DNA of 64,000 bases from Arthrobacter oryzae. GTDB taxonomy: Bacteria; Actinomycetota; Actinomycetes; Actinomycetales; Micrococcaceae. The stretch's first letter is position 1. Every line of letters begins with the position of its first letter. The stretch spans positions 248,001 through 312,000 of the forward strand of contig NZ_CP132204.1 in assembly GCF_030718995.1 (NCBI RefSeq). The letters are read 5' to 3'. The notes below the pieces were generated by a model. The model had not been told where the DNA came from. It was given only the letters and a program-made list of their open reading frames with translations, and did no database searches. A program made the position numbers and the translations under genes. Shown here one piece after another: positions 46,470 through 55,239 of this stretch.

Positions 46470-47570
46470 CTACGCCGAAACGGTGGTGACAGGCATGGAC
46501 GAATCCGGCGCGAAGCTGATGCCGCTGGGTTCGATGCCGGCCATGACCAGCTGGGCCCCGAGGGCGGCCACCATTGCCCCGTTGTCGGTGCACAGCTCAA
46601 GCGGCGGGACAGTCAGCCGGATCCCGGCGGCGCGGCACCGCTGTTCGGTGAGCTGGCGCAGCCGGGAGTTCGCGGCAACGCCGCCTCCCAGCAGGAGTTC
46701 GGTGATGCCGTTTTCCCGGCAGGCGAGCACGGCCTTGGAGGTGATCACGTCCACCACGGCTTCCTGGAACGCAGCCGCGATATCAGCCACCGGCACGTCC
46801 TCGCCGCGGGCCTCGAATTGCTCCACGCAACGGGCCACTGCGGTCTTCAGCCCGCTGAAGGACCAGTCGTACCGGTGCGGTCCGGGTTCGTCCGCAGTCC
46901 CCATGTACTTGGGCTGCGTCAGTCCGCGCGGGAACCGGATGGCTTTCGCGTTGCCCGTCCTGGCGAGCCTGTCGATGGCCGGTCCGCCCGGGTAGCCGAG
47001 CCCCAGGAGCCGTGCCACCTTGTCGTAGGCTTCCCCGGCGGCGTCGTCAATGGTGGAGCCCAGCAGTTCGACGTCGTCGGTGATGTTCCTGATCCTGAGG
47101 ATTTCGGTGTGGCCGCCGGAGACCAGCAGCGCGCCCAGGTGCTCAGGCAGCGCGTTCCCGGGAAGGGTGCCCTCCTGCGGTGTGTTCTCCGCCTGCAGCA
47201 GGCCGACGCCGACATGGGCCACCAGGTGGTTGATGGCATACAGCGGTTTGCCCGTGGCCACGGCGAGCGCCTTGGCAGCGCACACGCCCACCATCAGCGC
47301 CCCGGCCAGGCCCGGACCGGACGTGACGGCAATGGCATCCACGTCGTCGAGCGTGACCCCGGCTTCCGCGAGCGCTTCCTGAAGGGTGGGTACGAACGCG
47401 TCCAGGTGCGCACGGGAAGCGATCTCGGGGATGACCCCGCCGAAGCGGACATGCTCCTCCATGGACGACGACACCGTGTTGGTCAGCAGGACCGTGCCCC
47501 GCACGATTCCCACGCCGGTCTCATCGCAGGAGGACTCGATGCCGAGGACCAGGGGCTGTGATCGGTTCAT
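46470..47570 (-). CDS. tsaD: tRNA N6-adenosine threonylcarbamoyltransferase TsaD
   Basis: A 366-residue ASKHA-fold protein that transfers threonylcarbamoyl to A37 of ANN-decoding tRNAs together with TsaB and TsaE. Evidence: [40 protein letters not shown], metal-binding His pair in [15 protein letters not shown], and [20 protein letters not shown]. It is last in the alr-tsaE-tsaB-rimI-tsaD operon; its ATG overlaps the rimI stop by 4 bp. Confidence 0.96.
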   Translation of the reverse strand: MNRSQPLVLGIESSCDETGVGIVRGTVLLTNTVSSSMEEHVRFGGVIPEIASRAHLDAFVPTLQEALAEAGVTLDDVDAIAVTSGPGLAGALMVGVCAAKALAVATGKPLYAINHLVAHVGVGLLQAENTPQEGTLPGNALPEHLGALLVSGGHTEILRIRNITDDVELLGSTIDDAAGEAYDKVARLLGLGYPGGPAIDRLARTGNAKAIRFPRGLTQPKYMGTADEPGPHRYDWSFSGLKTAVARCVEQFEARGEDVPVADIAAAFQEAVVDVITSKAVLACRENGITELLLGGGVAANSRLRQLTEQRCRAAGIRLTVPPLELCTDNGAMVAALGAQLVMAGIEPSGISFAPDSSMPVTTVSA

Positions 47571-48130
47571 GGGGTGTCTGCCTCCGTTGCCGGCATAGTG
47601 TCTGTGGTCGCGCCGGTGCCTGCCGGCCCGTCAATCAGCGCGGAGTCCTGCAGCTGGAGCCGCATGATCAGCGCGTCAACGCCGTCCCGGTAATACCTTG
47701 GCCGGATGTGGATCTGCTCGAAGCCGAAGCGCCGGTACAGCTCCTGGGCCCGGGGGTTGTCCGCCCTGACCTCCAGAAGCACGTCTGCCGCGCGTCGCCG
47801 CCGGCTTTCGGCAATGAGCTCGGTCAGCAGGGCCGAACCGATGCCTTTTCCTTCCCACTCGGGTACGACTGCGATGGTCTGCACATCCGCAATGGGCTCG
47901 ATGCACATCAGTCCGGCGTAGCCCACAATCTCGCCGCCGGCCTCGGCTACCAGGTAATGGCGCGTCTCAGCCTGCGCCAGTTCGTCATGGAACATCTGGA
48001 GGGGCCACGCGTCAACAGGGAACAGCCTGCATTCGAGGGCGTGCACTGCAGGGATGTCCATTCCGTCCATGCTGCGCAGCGTCACCCCGGCCGGTGCGGC
48101 GCCGGCCTCTCCGGTCACTGTCCCGTTCAT
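47567..48130 (-). CDS. rimI: Ribosomal-protein-alanine N-acetyltransferase RimI
   Basis: A 187-residue [44 protein letters not shown] with the V/Q-x-x-G-x-G acetyl-CoA loop, and [20 protein letters not shown] with [15 protein letters not shown] at the C-terminus, the RimI signature. It acetylates ribosomal protein S18 in E. coli. Position within the tsa operon supports the name. The 4-bp overlaps on both sides imply coupled translation. Confidence 0.9.
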   Translation of the reverse strand: MNGTVTGEAGAAPAGVTLRSMDGMDIPAVHALECRLFPVDAWPLQMFHDELAQAETRHYLVAEAGGEIVGYAGLMCIEPIADVQTIAVVPEWEGKGIGSALLTELIAESRRRRAADVLLEVRADNPRAQELYRRFGFEQIHIRPRYYRDGVDALIMRLQLQDSALIDGPAGTGATTDTMPATEADTP

Positions 48131-48798
48131 AGCGCACGCTTCCGGGGCCCTGGGACCTGGGCGTCGGACTCGCGCAGGTACAGCGGGGTGGAATCCAGCA
48201 GCTTCTCCCCCGCGGCCAGCCTGGCCAGGGCAAACTGGCCCAGGTAGAGGGCATCGGGCTGCTCGAGGCTGAAGTCGGGATCGGCGCGGAGGACGTCCTC
48301 GTAGATGCCCGCGCCGGCGCCGAAGGCCGGGAGGTCGGGCAAATCAGCTGCGAACCCCACGTGCGGTCCGTCAACGAGCAGGGGCAGCTGGCCGTCGGCG
48401 AGTGAGTAGCGGGCCCAATACACCTCTTTGCGCCGGGCGTCCGTTGCCACCAGGAATTCCGGCACGGCGGCGGTCGATTCGGCCACTTCCAGGGCCATGG
48501 CGTCCAGGCTCATCAGGCCGTAGAGGGGTTTGCCCCAGACGAAGGACAGGGTCCGCGCGGTGGCGATCCCGGAGCGCAGTCCGGTAAACGGTCCCGGGCC
48601 CACGCCGGTCACAATCGCGTCGATGTCCGCCCCCGTCACTCCGGCGTCAGCGAGCAGGGCGTCGATGCCGGGAGCCAGCACTTCGGCGTGGCTGCGGGTG
48701 TCCTCCGTGGAGAAACTCGCCAGCACACCCTCCGGCGCGTCGTCCGAAACCAGCGCCGCACTGGCCACGGCTGACGTGTCGATGGCAAGGATGAGCAT
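48127..48798 (-). CDS. tsaB: tRNA threonylcarbamoyladenosine biosynthesis protein TsaB
   Basis: A 223-residue ASKHA-fold protein: LILAIDTSAVASAALVSDDA, the SHAEVLAPGIDALLADAGVT block, and DAIVTGVGPGPFTGLRSGIA, the TsaB signature. TsaB is the scaffold for TsaD and TsaE. Its start overlaps the tsaE stop by one base (TGATG), and its stop overlaps the rimI start by 4 bp. Confidence 0.93.
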   Translation of the reverse strand: MLILAIDTSAVASAALVSDDAPEGVLASFSTEDTRSHAEVLAPGIDALLADAGVTGADIDAIVTGVGPGPFTGLRSGIATARTLSFVWGKPLYGLMSLDAMALEVAESTAAVPEFLVATDARRKEVYWARYSLADGQLPLLVDGPHVGFAADLPDLPAFGAGAGIYEDVLRADPDFSLEQPDALYLGQFALARLAAGEKLLDSTPLYLRESDAQVPGPRKRAL

Positions 48799-49361
48799 CA
48801 GGAATTCCCTTTCAGAGCGGCAGGCAGCAGGGGCTGTTCAGCCCAGCGGGGGCCGTAACCGCGGATCATGAGGGTGCGGGGCTCATCGTCGTCGTCCGTA
48901 TCAAAGTCCAGTACGCCGCCGGCGGCGCCGGGTGAGGGCACCAGCGGCCGGTGCAGTTCGACGTCGAGCAGGCTGTCACTGAGGTGTTCCACCCTGCCGC
49001 GGCCCCACTCCACCACGGTGACGGTGCTGTCCAGGGTGTTTTCAAGGTCGATGTCGTCGATTTCCGCCGGGCTTTCAAGCCGGTAGGCATCCACATGCAC
49101 CAGGTCGGGGCCGCCGGGGCGCGGCCCGTCGGGAAGGTTGGGGTGGATGCGGACCAGGACGAACGTGGGCGAGATGATGCCGGACCGCACCCCCAGGCCC
49201 TCGCCAAGGCCCTGGGTAAAGGTGGTCTTGCCGGCGCCGAGTTCGCCCGTCAGGATGACCAGGTCGCCCGCCTCCAGAACGGCACCGAGGGCAGCCCCGA
49301 GGGCATGGGTCTCCTCAGCGCTTTGCACTGTCAGGGGCAGCTCCCACTGCGGTTCGCTCAT
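48798..49361 (-). CDS. tsaE: tRNA threonylcarbamoyladenosine biosynthesis ATPase TsaE
   Basis: A 187-residue P-loop protein: LVILTGELGAGKTTFTQGLG (Walker A), SGIISPTFVLVRIHPN, DLVHVDAYRLESPAEIDDID and VTVVEWGRGRVE, the standard TsaE set. The C-terminal 60 residues are a longer acidic extension (DFDTDDDDEPRTLMIRGYG). TsaE powers the turnover of TsaD. The ATG overlaps the alr stop by 4 bp, so the operon is translationally coupled from alr on. Confidence 0.94.
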   Translation of the reverse strand: MSEPQWELPLTVQSAEETHALGAALGAVLEAGDLVILTGELGAGKTTFTQGLGEGLGVRSGIISPTFVLVRIHPNLPDGPRPGGPDLVHVDAYRLESPAEIDDIDLENTLDSTVTVVEWGRGRVEHLSDSLLDVELHRPLVPSPGAAGGVLDFDTDDDDEPRTLMIRGYGPRWAEQPLLPAALKGNS

Positions 49362-50566
49362 GGTGCTCCCCCCTGACCGTCCAGTCGGTTTCCGTCAGCG
49401 GGTACCTCGTTGATGTACCGCCGCGGGACCCGCGGGCTGATCCGCGTCACGATCTCATAGTTGATGGTGCCCGCCGCGCGTGCCCAGTCGTCCGCGGTCG
49501 GCCCGCCGTCGGCGCCATCGCCAAACAGGACCGCTTCGGCCCCCAGCACACTGGTTCCGCCGGACGCCACGCCGCGGGGTCCGAGGTCGATCACCATCTG
49601 GTCCATCGCAATCCTGCCCACCACCGGGTAATTCCGGCCGTCCACCCGGACGGGGCCGCCTGTGGCCACCCGCGGCACGCCGTCGGCATACCCGAGCGGG
49701 ATCAGTCCCAGGGTGCTGGCGCCGGCAGTGTGGTAGTTGAGGCCGTAGGAAACCCCCTGGCCGGCGGGGACGTCCTTGCAGTGTGACACCAGTGTACGGA
49801 CTGTCATGGCGGGGCGGAGTCCGAGCTCGGCCGGGGACTGTCCGTCGAAGGGCGAGAGACCGTAGATGCCGAGGCCAACCCGCACCAGGTCGAAGTGTGT
49901 GTCAGGGCGGGAAAGCGTGGCCGGCGTGTTGGCCAGGTGCCGCACTTCGGGGTCCACCCCGGCGTCTTCGGCGATGGCCAGGACCTCACGGAAGGCCTGA
50001 AGCTGCCGGTCCGTTTCCGGGCGGTGCGGTTCGTCCGCCACGGCAAGGTGGGAGAGAATGCCCACCACGCGGAGCAGGCCTTCGTCCTGGTATTCCATCG
50101 CTTCGCCCACCAGGCTGTCCCATGCCTCAAGCGTTGCGCCGTTGCGGCCCAGGCCGGTGTCCACTTTCAGGTGTACGCGCGCAGGACGCTCCTGCTCCCG
50201 GGCCGCCAGGACAATCTTTTCCAGTTCCCAGCCGGAGCAGCCAATGTCGATTCCGGCGGCGACGGCGGCACCGAAGTTGCTGTCCGGTGTGTGCAGCCAG
50301 GCGAGCAGCGGCGCTTCAATGCCGGCAGCGCGCAGTGCCAGCGCCTCGGAAATGTGCGCCACGCCCAGCCAGCGTGCGCCGGCATCCAGCGCCGCCCGGG
50401 CCACGGGGACGGCACCGTGCCCGTAGGCGTCCGCCTTCACCACCGCCATGACCTGTGCAGGCGAGGCAAGGGCCGCCAAGTGGCGGACATTGTGCCGGAT
50501 GGCATCGAGGTCGATCACTGCTGAACGTTCGCTGGCTGAACGTTCGGTTGCTGCTGGGTAAGTCAC
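49358..50566 (-). CDS. alr: Alanine racemase
   Basis: A 402-residue PLP enzyme that makes D-alanine for peptidoglycan. The PLP Lys is in QVMAVVKADAYGHGAVPVAR, the catalytic Tyr region in GQGVSYGLNYHTAGASTLGL, and the substrate/dimer part in RIAMDQMVIDLG. The start is GTG; RSASERSAV near the N-terminus encodes a short ATERSASERS duplication. It heads the tsa operon and starts 42 bp downstream of the PfkB kinase gene, which may share its transcript. Confidence 0.95.
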   Translation of the reverse strand: MTYPAATERSASERSAVIDLDAIRHNVRHLAALASPAQVMAVVKADAYGHGAVPVARAALDAGARWLGVAHISEALALRAAGIEAPLLAWLHTPDSNFGAAVAAGIDIGCSGWELEKIVLAAREQERPARVHLKVDTGLGRNGATLEAWDSLVGEAMEYQDEGLLRVVGILSHLAVADEPHRPETDRQLQAFREVLAIAEDAGVDPEVRHLANTPATLSRPDTHFDLVRVGLGIYGLSPFDGQSPAELGLRPAMTVRTLVSHCKDVPAGQGVSYGLNYHTAGASTLGLIPLGYADGVPRVATGGPVRVDGRNYPVVGRIAMDQMVIDLGPRGVASGGTSVLGAEAVLFGDGADGGPTADDWARAAGTINYEIVTRISPRVPRRYINEVPADGNRLDGQGGAP

Positions 50567-50608
50567 CCTAGTGATTCTAGTGGTGGCATGGCAGGTGGCT
50601 TAATCAGG

Positions 50609-51700
50609 CTAGGCATCGGAGAGATGGGCGATGGTGGCAGTGGCCCGGCGCAGTGCCTGCGGGGGAACATCGCGCACGATTTCCTCCAGGAAGCTGAAGC
50701 GCCGCAGCCACTGGCTGCTCTGCCGTTCCGGCCGCGCGTTGGCCCGCTTCCACCAGTCGGCGATGTCGCCCCAGCCCGGCGCGGCCAGGGAACCGCCCAC
50801 TTCCTGGACAGCGAGGGACGCGCACAGGTTGGCGAACCGCAGCCGGTCCGCCAGCGGCCAGCGCGCCAGGCTGCCCACGATGAAGGCCGCGCCGAAGCAG
50901 TCCCCTGCCCCGGTGGGATCGAAGGCGGAGACCGGCAGGGACGGCACCCACTCCTCTTCGCCGGTTTCGGAGTCCACGGCCATGGCGCCCTGCGGACCCA
51001 GGGTGACCACGGCCACCGGCACCCGGTCGGCGAGCGCATAGAGTGCGGCCCAGGGCGTGTCGCGTCCGGTGAAGGCCATGGCCTCGCGCTGGTTGGGCAT
51101 GAAGGCGTGGAAGTACTGCAGGTTGTCCAGCCGGGTTGACGACCATTTGCCGGTGGCGTCCCAGCCGACGTCGCCGAAAAGCTTGACCCCCGCGCCGTGG
51201 GCGGCAACAGCCCAGGGCGCGAGTTCCTCGTCCAGGTCGGCGACGGCGGCGAGCGCGGCAGGCGGGGTGCCGATCAGTTCCGAGGAGCTGACCGGCGCGG
51301 GGTGGCCGTGGGTCACCATGGAGCGGTCGTGCTGCACGCTCAGCGAGACCGTCACGGGTGAGTGCCAGCCGGGGATGCGCTTGGAAAGCGAGAGGTCCAC
51401 GTGTTCCTGGGCGGCCAGGATCTTCCAGTTGTAGTCGCCGTAGCCGTCGTCGCCGAAGGCGGCCGCCAGCCCGGTGCGCAGGCCCAGCCGTGCGGCGGCG
51501 ATGGCCTGGTTGGCTACACCGCCGGGGCAGCTGCCCATTCCCTCGCTCCAGATCTCGGTGCCGGGTTCCGGCGCGTGGGGCAGGCCGGTGAAGATGATGT
51601 CCTGGAAAACCGTCCCGGTCAGGAGCAGGTCGAAGCTCCCGTCCGCGGGGGTGCGGACGGCGGCGAGCGGGTCGAACCGGCGCTCTGGTATCGCGTCCAT
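50609..51700 (-). CDS. PfkB-family carbohydrate kinase
   Basis: A 363-residue kinase with the PfkB/ribokinase fold: FDLLLTGTVFQDIIFTGLP at the N-terminus, GGVANQAIAAARLGLRTGLA, and the anion-hole/catalytic motif SAFDPTGAGDCFGAAFIVGS with catalytic Asp in AGD. The sugar substrate cannot be deduced. The ATG at 51700 gives a family-like N-terminus; the frame is open another 81 bp upstream. It is divergent from a GH4 6-phospho-glycosidase gene, which suggests shared sugar metabolism. Confidence 0.83.
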   Translation of the reverse strand: MDAIPERRFDPLAAVRTPADGSFDLLLTGTVFQDIIFTGLPHAPEPGTEIWSEGMGSCPGGVANQAIAAARLGLRTGLAAAFGDDGYGDYNWKILAAQEHVDLSLSKRIPGWHSPVTVSLSVQHDRSMVTHGHPAPVSSSELIGTPPAALAAVADLDEELAPWAVAAHGAGVKLFGDVGWDATGKWSSTRLDNLQYFHAFMPNQREAMAFTGRDTPWAALYALADRVPVAVVTLGPQGAMAVDSETGEEEWVPSLPVSAFDPTGAGDCFGAAFIVGSLARWPLADRLRFANLCASLAVQEVGGSLAAPGWGDIADWWKRANARPERQSSQWLRRFSFLEEIVRDVPPQALRRATATIAHLSDA

Positions 51701-51817
51701 GTTCGGCAGACTACGCCCTCGCGGCACGCGTGCAAAGTGCCCCGCCGCGGGCCGCCGTAAGGGTTTCCCGGGGCTCCGCAACCGGAGGCCTGCCGCGCGC
51801 CGAATAGACTGCGTGGT

Positions 51818-53257
51818 ATGCGGCTCATGATTGCCGGTGGCGGCGGGTTCCGTGTCCCGCTGGTGTACCGGGCGCTCACCTCCGGCCCGTTTGCGGGGCT
51901 GGTGCGCGAGCTTGTCCTGTTCGACGTCGATCCCCTGCGGCTCGCCGCGATGGAAGCTGTCCTGTCATCCATGGCTCCGTCCGGCGGCGCATCCGGCTTG
52001 GGCGGCGCCTCCGGTCCCGCCGTCTCGGGTCCCGCCGTCAGCACCACCACCTCGCTGGCCGCAGGCCTTGACGGCACCGACATGGTGTTCGCCGCCATCC
52101 GCCCGGGAGGAACAGCGGGCCGGACCGCCGACGAACGGGTGGCCATCGCGCTGGGCCTGCTGGGCCAGGAAACCACCGGCGCCGGCGGCATCTCCTACGC
52201 CCTGCGGTCCATCCCGGGGATGCTGGAGCTGGCCCGCGAAATGAAACAGCGTTGTCCGGATGCCTGGCTGGTGAACTTCACCAACCCGGCCGGAATGGTC
52301 ACCGAGGCGCTGGTACCTGTGCTGGGGCACAAAGTGATCGGCATCTGCGATTCAGCCGGCGGCCTGGTCCACCGGGCGGCCCGTGCAGCCGGTGCGCCGT
52401 TGCCGGAGGGAAGGCTCGACGGCGTGGGCTACTACGGCCTCAACCATTTGGGCTGGCTGTACCGCCTGGAATCCGGCGGAAACGACCTGCTGCCCGGACT
52501 GCTCGCCGACGCAGGGGCGCTGTCCGGCTTCGAGGAGGGCAGGCTGTTCCCGCAGCCGTTCCTCCAGTCCCTGGGCTGCCTGCCCAACGAGTACCTCTAT
52601 TACTACTACGACACGGAGCGCGCAGTCGGTGCCATCCGTGCCATGCGTCAGACCCGCGGTGAATCAATCCACGAGCAGCAGGCCGGGCTGTACCCCGCGT
52701 TGGCCGCGGCCGGGTCCGGCGCCTACGAATTGTGGGACGCGGCCCGCCGTTCGCGCGAAGAGGGCTACCTGGCCGAGGCCCGGGCCAGCGGGGAACAGCG
52801 GGACGAAGACGACCTTGCCGGCGGCGGCTACGAGCGCGTCGCGCTCGGGGTGATGCGGGCCCTGTCCGGCGGGGCCGCAGGCGGGGCCGTCGGGGCCGTC
52901 GGGGCCGTCGGGGCCGTCGGGGCCGTCGAGCTCATCCTGAACACTCCCAATGCCGGTGCGGTTCCCGGTTTGCCGGCGGACGCCGTCGTCGAGGTTCCCT
53001 GCGTGGTGACGCCCGACGGCGCGGTGCCGCTGCCGCAGGACCGTCCGGGCCCCGCTCAACTGGCCCTCATGCAGCGGGTCAAGGAGGTGGAGCGCCTGAC
53101 GGTATCCGCCGCAGTGAATGGACGCCGCGACGACGCCGTCCGGGCGTTCGCGCTCCATCCGCTCATTGATTCCGCGGAGCTGGCGGCCGAACTGCTGGCC
53201 GGGTACGAGGCAGCCTTCCCTGCACTCCGGCAGCTGTGGCGCGGCGGGGCCGGATGA
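51818..53257 (+). CDS. GH4-family 6-phospho-beta-glucosidase-like enzyme
   Basis: A 479-residue NAD-dependent glycosidase: Rossmann start LMIAGGGGFRVPLVYRALTS, GLLGQETTGAGGISYALRSI, WLVNFTNPAGMVTEALVPVL, GHKVIGICDSAGGLVHRAAR with the metal-binding Cys, and GYYGLNHLGWLYRL with the metal-binding His. GH4 enzymes act on phosphorylated disaccharides through an oxidation-elimination mechanism. A low-complexity insertion of five Gly-Ala-Val triplets (52883-52927) and an earlier Ser/Gly-rich insertion (SGGASGLGGASGPAVSGPAV) sit in predicted loops. It is divergent from the PfkB kinase gene. Confidence 0.85.
   Translation: MRLMIAGGGGFRVPLVYRALTSGPFAGLVRELVLFDVDPLRLAAMEAVLSSMAPSGGASGLGGASGPAVSGPAVSTTTSLAAGLDGTDMVFAAIRPGGTAGRTADERVAIALGLLGQETTGAGGISYALRSIPGMLELAREMKQRCPDAWLVNFTNPAGMVTEALVPVLGHKVIGICDSAGGLVHRAARAAGAPLPEGRLDGVGYYGLNHLGWLYRLESGGNDLLPGLLADAGALSGFEEGRLFPQPFLQSLGCLPNEYLYYYYDTERAVGAIRAMRQTRGESIHEQQAGLYPALAAAGSGAYELWDAARRSREEGYLAEARASGEQRDEDDLAGGGYERVALGVMRALSGGAAGGAVGAVGAVGAVGAVELILNTPNAGAVPGLPADAVVEVPCVVTPDGAVPLPQDRPGPAQLALMQRVKEVERLTVSAAVNGRRDDAVRAFALHPLIDSAELAAELLAGYEAAFPALRQLWRGGAG
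52883..52927 (+). repeat. Minisatellite: five perfect 9-bp tandem repeats inside the GH4 gene
   Basis: GGGGCCGTC is repeated five times without a mismatch (52883-52927), preceded by a degenerate copy GGGGCCGCA at 52871-52879. Each unit is in frame and encodes Gly-Ala-Val. Slippage would add or remove three residues without a frameshift. Confidence 0.95.
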
Positions 53258-53266
53258 CGGCGGCGC

Positions 53267-53803
53267 CTACAGGCGGCGGTACATCACCTTCAGGCCCACG
53301 TAGCCCAGCGTCGGGTGGTTGAACGCCTCCGGGATGGTGGCCAGGACCTCGAACCCCATGGCCTGCCAGGCCGCGACTGCGCGGACGTTGCTCTCCACCA
53401 CCGCGTTGAACTGCATGGCGCGGAAACCGGCCGCTTTCGCCGCATCCAGCGAGTAGGCGCAGAGTGCCTTGGCCAACCCTTTGCCGGCGTGGTCCGGGTG
53501 GACCATGTAGCCGGCATTGGCCACGTGGCTGCCTCCCCCGCCCTGGTTGGCGTGCAGCTCGCCTGTCCCCACAACTTCCTTGCCCTGGATGGCCACGAAT
53601 GCCTGGCCGGGGGCGTCCTTGAACCAGCGTGCCCGTGCCTCGTCCTCCGTGGTCGAACGGTCCCAGGTGAAGGTGTCCCCTGCCCGGATCACCGGTTCCA
53701 GGATGGCCCACATGCCCGGCCAGTCGGCGGCGGTGGCGGGACGGATGTCGAGGCCTGCTGCGTGCCTGCCTGAATCTGCGGTTGCGTCTGCGGTTGCGCT
53801 CAC
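53267..53803 (-). CDS. GNAT family N-acetyltransferase
   Basis: A 178-residue acetyltransferase: GLDIRPATAADWPGMWAILE, GDTFTWDRSTTEDEARARWF, the acetyl-CoA loop in MVHPDHAGKGLAKALCAYSL, and FNAVVESNVRAVAAWQAMGF with YVGLKVMYRRL at the end. Substrate unknown; the subfamily resembles phosphinothricin/aminoacyl-type acetyltransferases only loosely. The start is uncertain: GTG at 53803 leaves 105 bp to the divergent mshA, while an in-frame ATG at 53857 leaves 51 bp. Confidence 0.78.
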   Translation of the reverse strand: MSATADATADSGRHAAGLDIRPATAADWPGMWAILEPVIRAGDTFTWDRSTTEDEARARWFKDAPGQAFVAIQGKEVVGTGELHANQGGGGSHVANAGYMVHPDHAGKGLAKALCAYSLDAAKAAGFRAMQFNAVVESNVRAVAAWQAMGFEVLATIPEAFNHPTLGYVGLKVMYRRL

Positions 53804-53908
53804 AGCCGCCACGTTAGCAGGACGGCGGCAGGCCGTGCGCAGTGAAGGCCGGGGCACTTCAGGAGTAGTGTTTTACCGGATGCAGTTCCGCCAGCCGAAA
53901 GGAGAGCC

Positions 53909-55174
53909 GTGACTCTGATCCGCCGTGTCGCGTTCCTTTCCCTGCACACCTCGCCCATGGAACAGCCCGGTTCCGGTGACGCCGGCGGCATGAACGTCTA
54001 TGTGCGGGCGCTGGCCTCCGCCCTGGCCGCCAGCGGCGTGGAGGTGGAGATCTTCACGCGGTCCACGTCGTCCGGACAGCCCGCCGTCGAACATCCGGAT
54101 CCCGGCGTGTGCGTCCACAACGTGATTTCCGGACCGCCGCGGAAGCTGCCCAAAGAGGAGCTTCCGGAACTGCTGCACAGCATGGTGGAGGAAATCGAGC
54201 GCATCCGGCAGCGCCAGCCGCACGGCCGGTACGACCTCATCCATTCGCATTACTGGGTTTCCGGTGTGGCCGGGCTGGAGCTGTCCCGGCTCTGGGGTGT
54301 GCCGCTGGTCCACACGATGCACACCATGGCGAAGGTCAAGAACCTCCTCCTGCACTCCGGCGAGAAGCCTGAACCGCGGCGGCGCGAGGACGGCGAACAC
54401 CGGATTGTGGACGGTGCCACACGGCTGGTCGCCAACACCCCGGCCGAAGCCGCCGAACTCGTGTCGCACTACAATGCCGACTTCGACCACATTGACGTCG
54501 CTCCCCCGGGGGTGGATCTGACGGTGTTCACGCCCGCCTTCCGGACACGCTCCCGCGCGCAGCTCGGAGTTTCCCCCACCAAATTCCACCTGCTCTTCGC
54601 GGGCAGGATCCAGCGTCTCAAGGGCCCGCAAATCCTCCTCAAGGCAGCCGCCCTGCTGCGCTCACGCCGGCCGGACATCGACCTGCAGGTCACCATTCTG
54701 GGAGCCCTCAGCGGGGCCAAGGACTTCGACTTGAAGTCGCTGATCACCGCCGCGGGAATGGACGACGTCGTCACGCATCATCCGCCGGTAAACGCACCAA
54801 AGCTGGCGGCCTGGTTCCGCTCGGCCGACGTAGTGGTGGTGCCGTCGTACAGCGAGTCCTTCGGCCTCGTGGCGCTGGAGGCCCAGGCCTGCGGGACGCC
54901 GGTGGTGGCTACCCGGGTGGGCGGGCTGTCCCGGGCCATTTTCGAGGGACGGACCGGCCTGCTGGTGGACGGGCACAAGGCCGCGGACTGGGCCGACGTC
55001 CTGGAGGCCCTGTACGACGACCCCGCCACCCGCGAGGACATGGGGCGCGCGGCTGCCCTGCACGCCCAGGGCTTCGGCTGGCAGCGGACTGCCGCCATCA
55101 CACTGGAGAGCTACCACGCCGCCGTCGACCAATACATTGACAGTCACAGAATTCCGGTGGGCCACACGCCTTGA
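53909..55174 (+). CDS. mshA: D-inositol-3-phosphate glycosyltransferase MshA
   Basis: A 421-residue GT4 enzyme that joins N-acetylglucosamine from UDP-GlcNAc to myo-inositol-3-phosphate, the first committed step of mycothiol. Evidence: VAFLSLHTSPMEQPGSGDAG and GMNVYVRALASALA (the MshA N-terminal signature), HSHYWVSGVAGLELSRLWGV, VAPPGVDLTVFTP, and the GT4 nucleotide-sugar motif ESFGLVALEAQACGTPVVAT. The start is GTG with AAAGGAG upstream. The inositol phosphate substrate is supplied by the ino1-type gene at 59.4 kb; other msh genes are not in the window. Confidence 0.93.
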   Translation: MTLIRRVAFLSLHTSPMEQPGSGDAGGMNVYVRALASALAASGVEVEIFTRSTSSGQPAVEHPDPGVCVHNVISGPPRKLPKEELPELLHSMVEEIERIRQRQPHGRYDLIHSHYWVSGVAGLELSRLWGVPLVHTMHTMAKVKNLLLHSGEKPEPRRREDGEHRIVDGATRLVANTPAEAAELVSHYNADFDHIDVAPPGVDLTVFTPAFRTRSRAQLGVSPTKFHLLFAGRIQRLKGPQILLKAAALLRSRRPDIDLQVTILGALSGAKDFDLKSLITAAGMDDVVTHHPPVNAPKLAAWFRSADVVVVPSYSESFGLVALEAQACGTPVVATRVGGLSRAIFEGRTGLLVDGHKAADWADVLEALYDDPATREDMGRAAALHAQGFGWQRTAAITLESYHAAVDQYIDSHRIPVGHTP

Positions 55175-55239
55175 CCGCGCCGCGCCGGGCGGGGACCCCC
55201 CGAACGGCTTACCCTGAAGCCACGAACTGAAGGACAACG

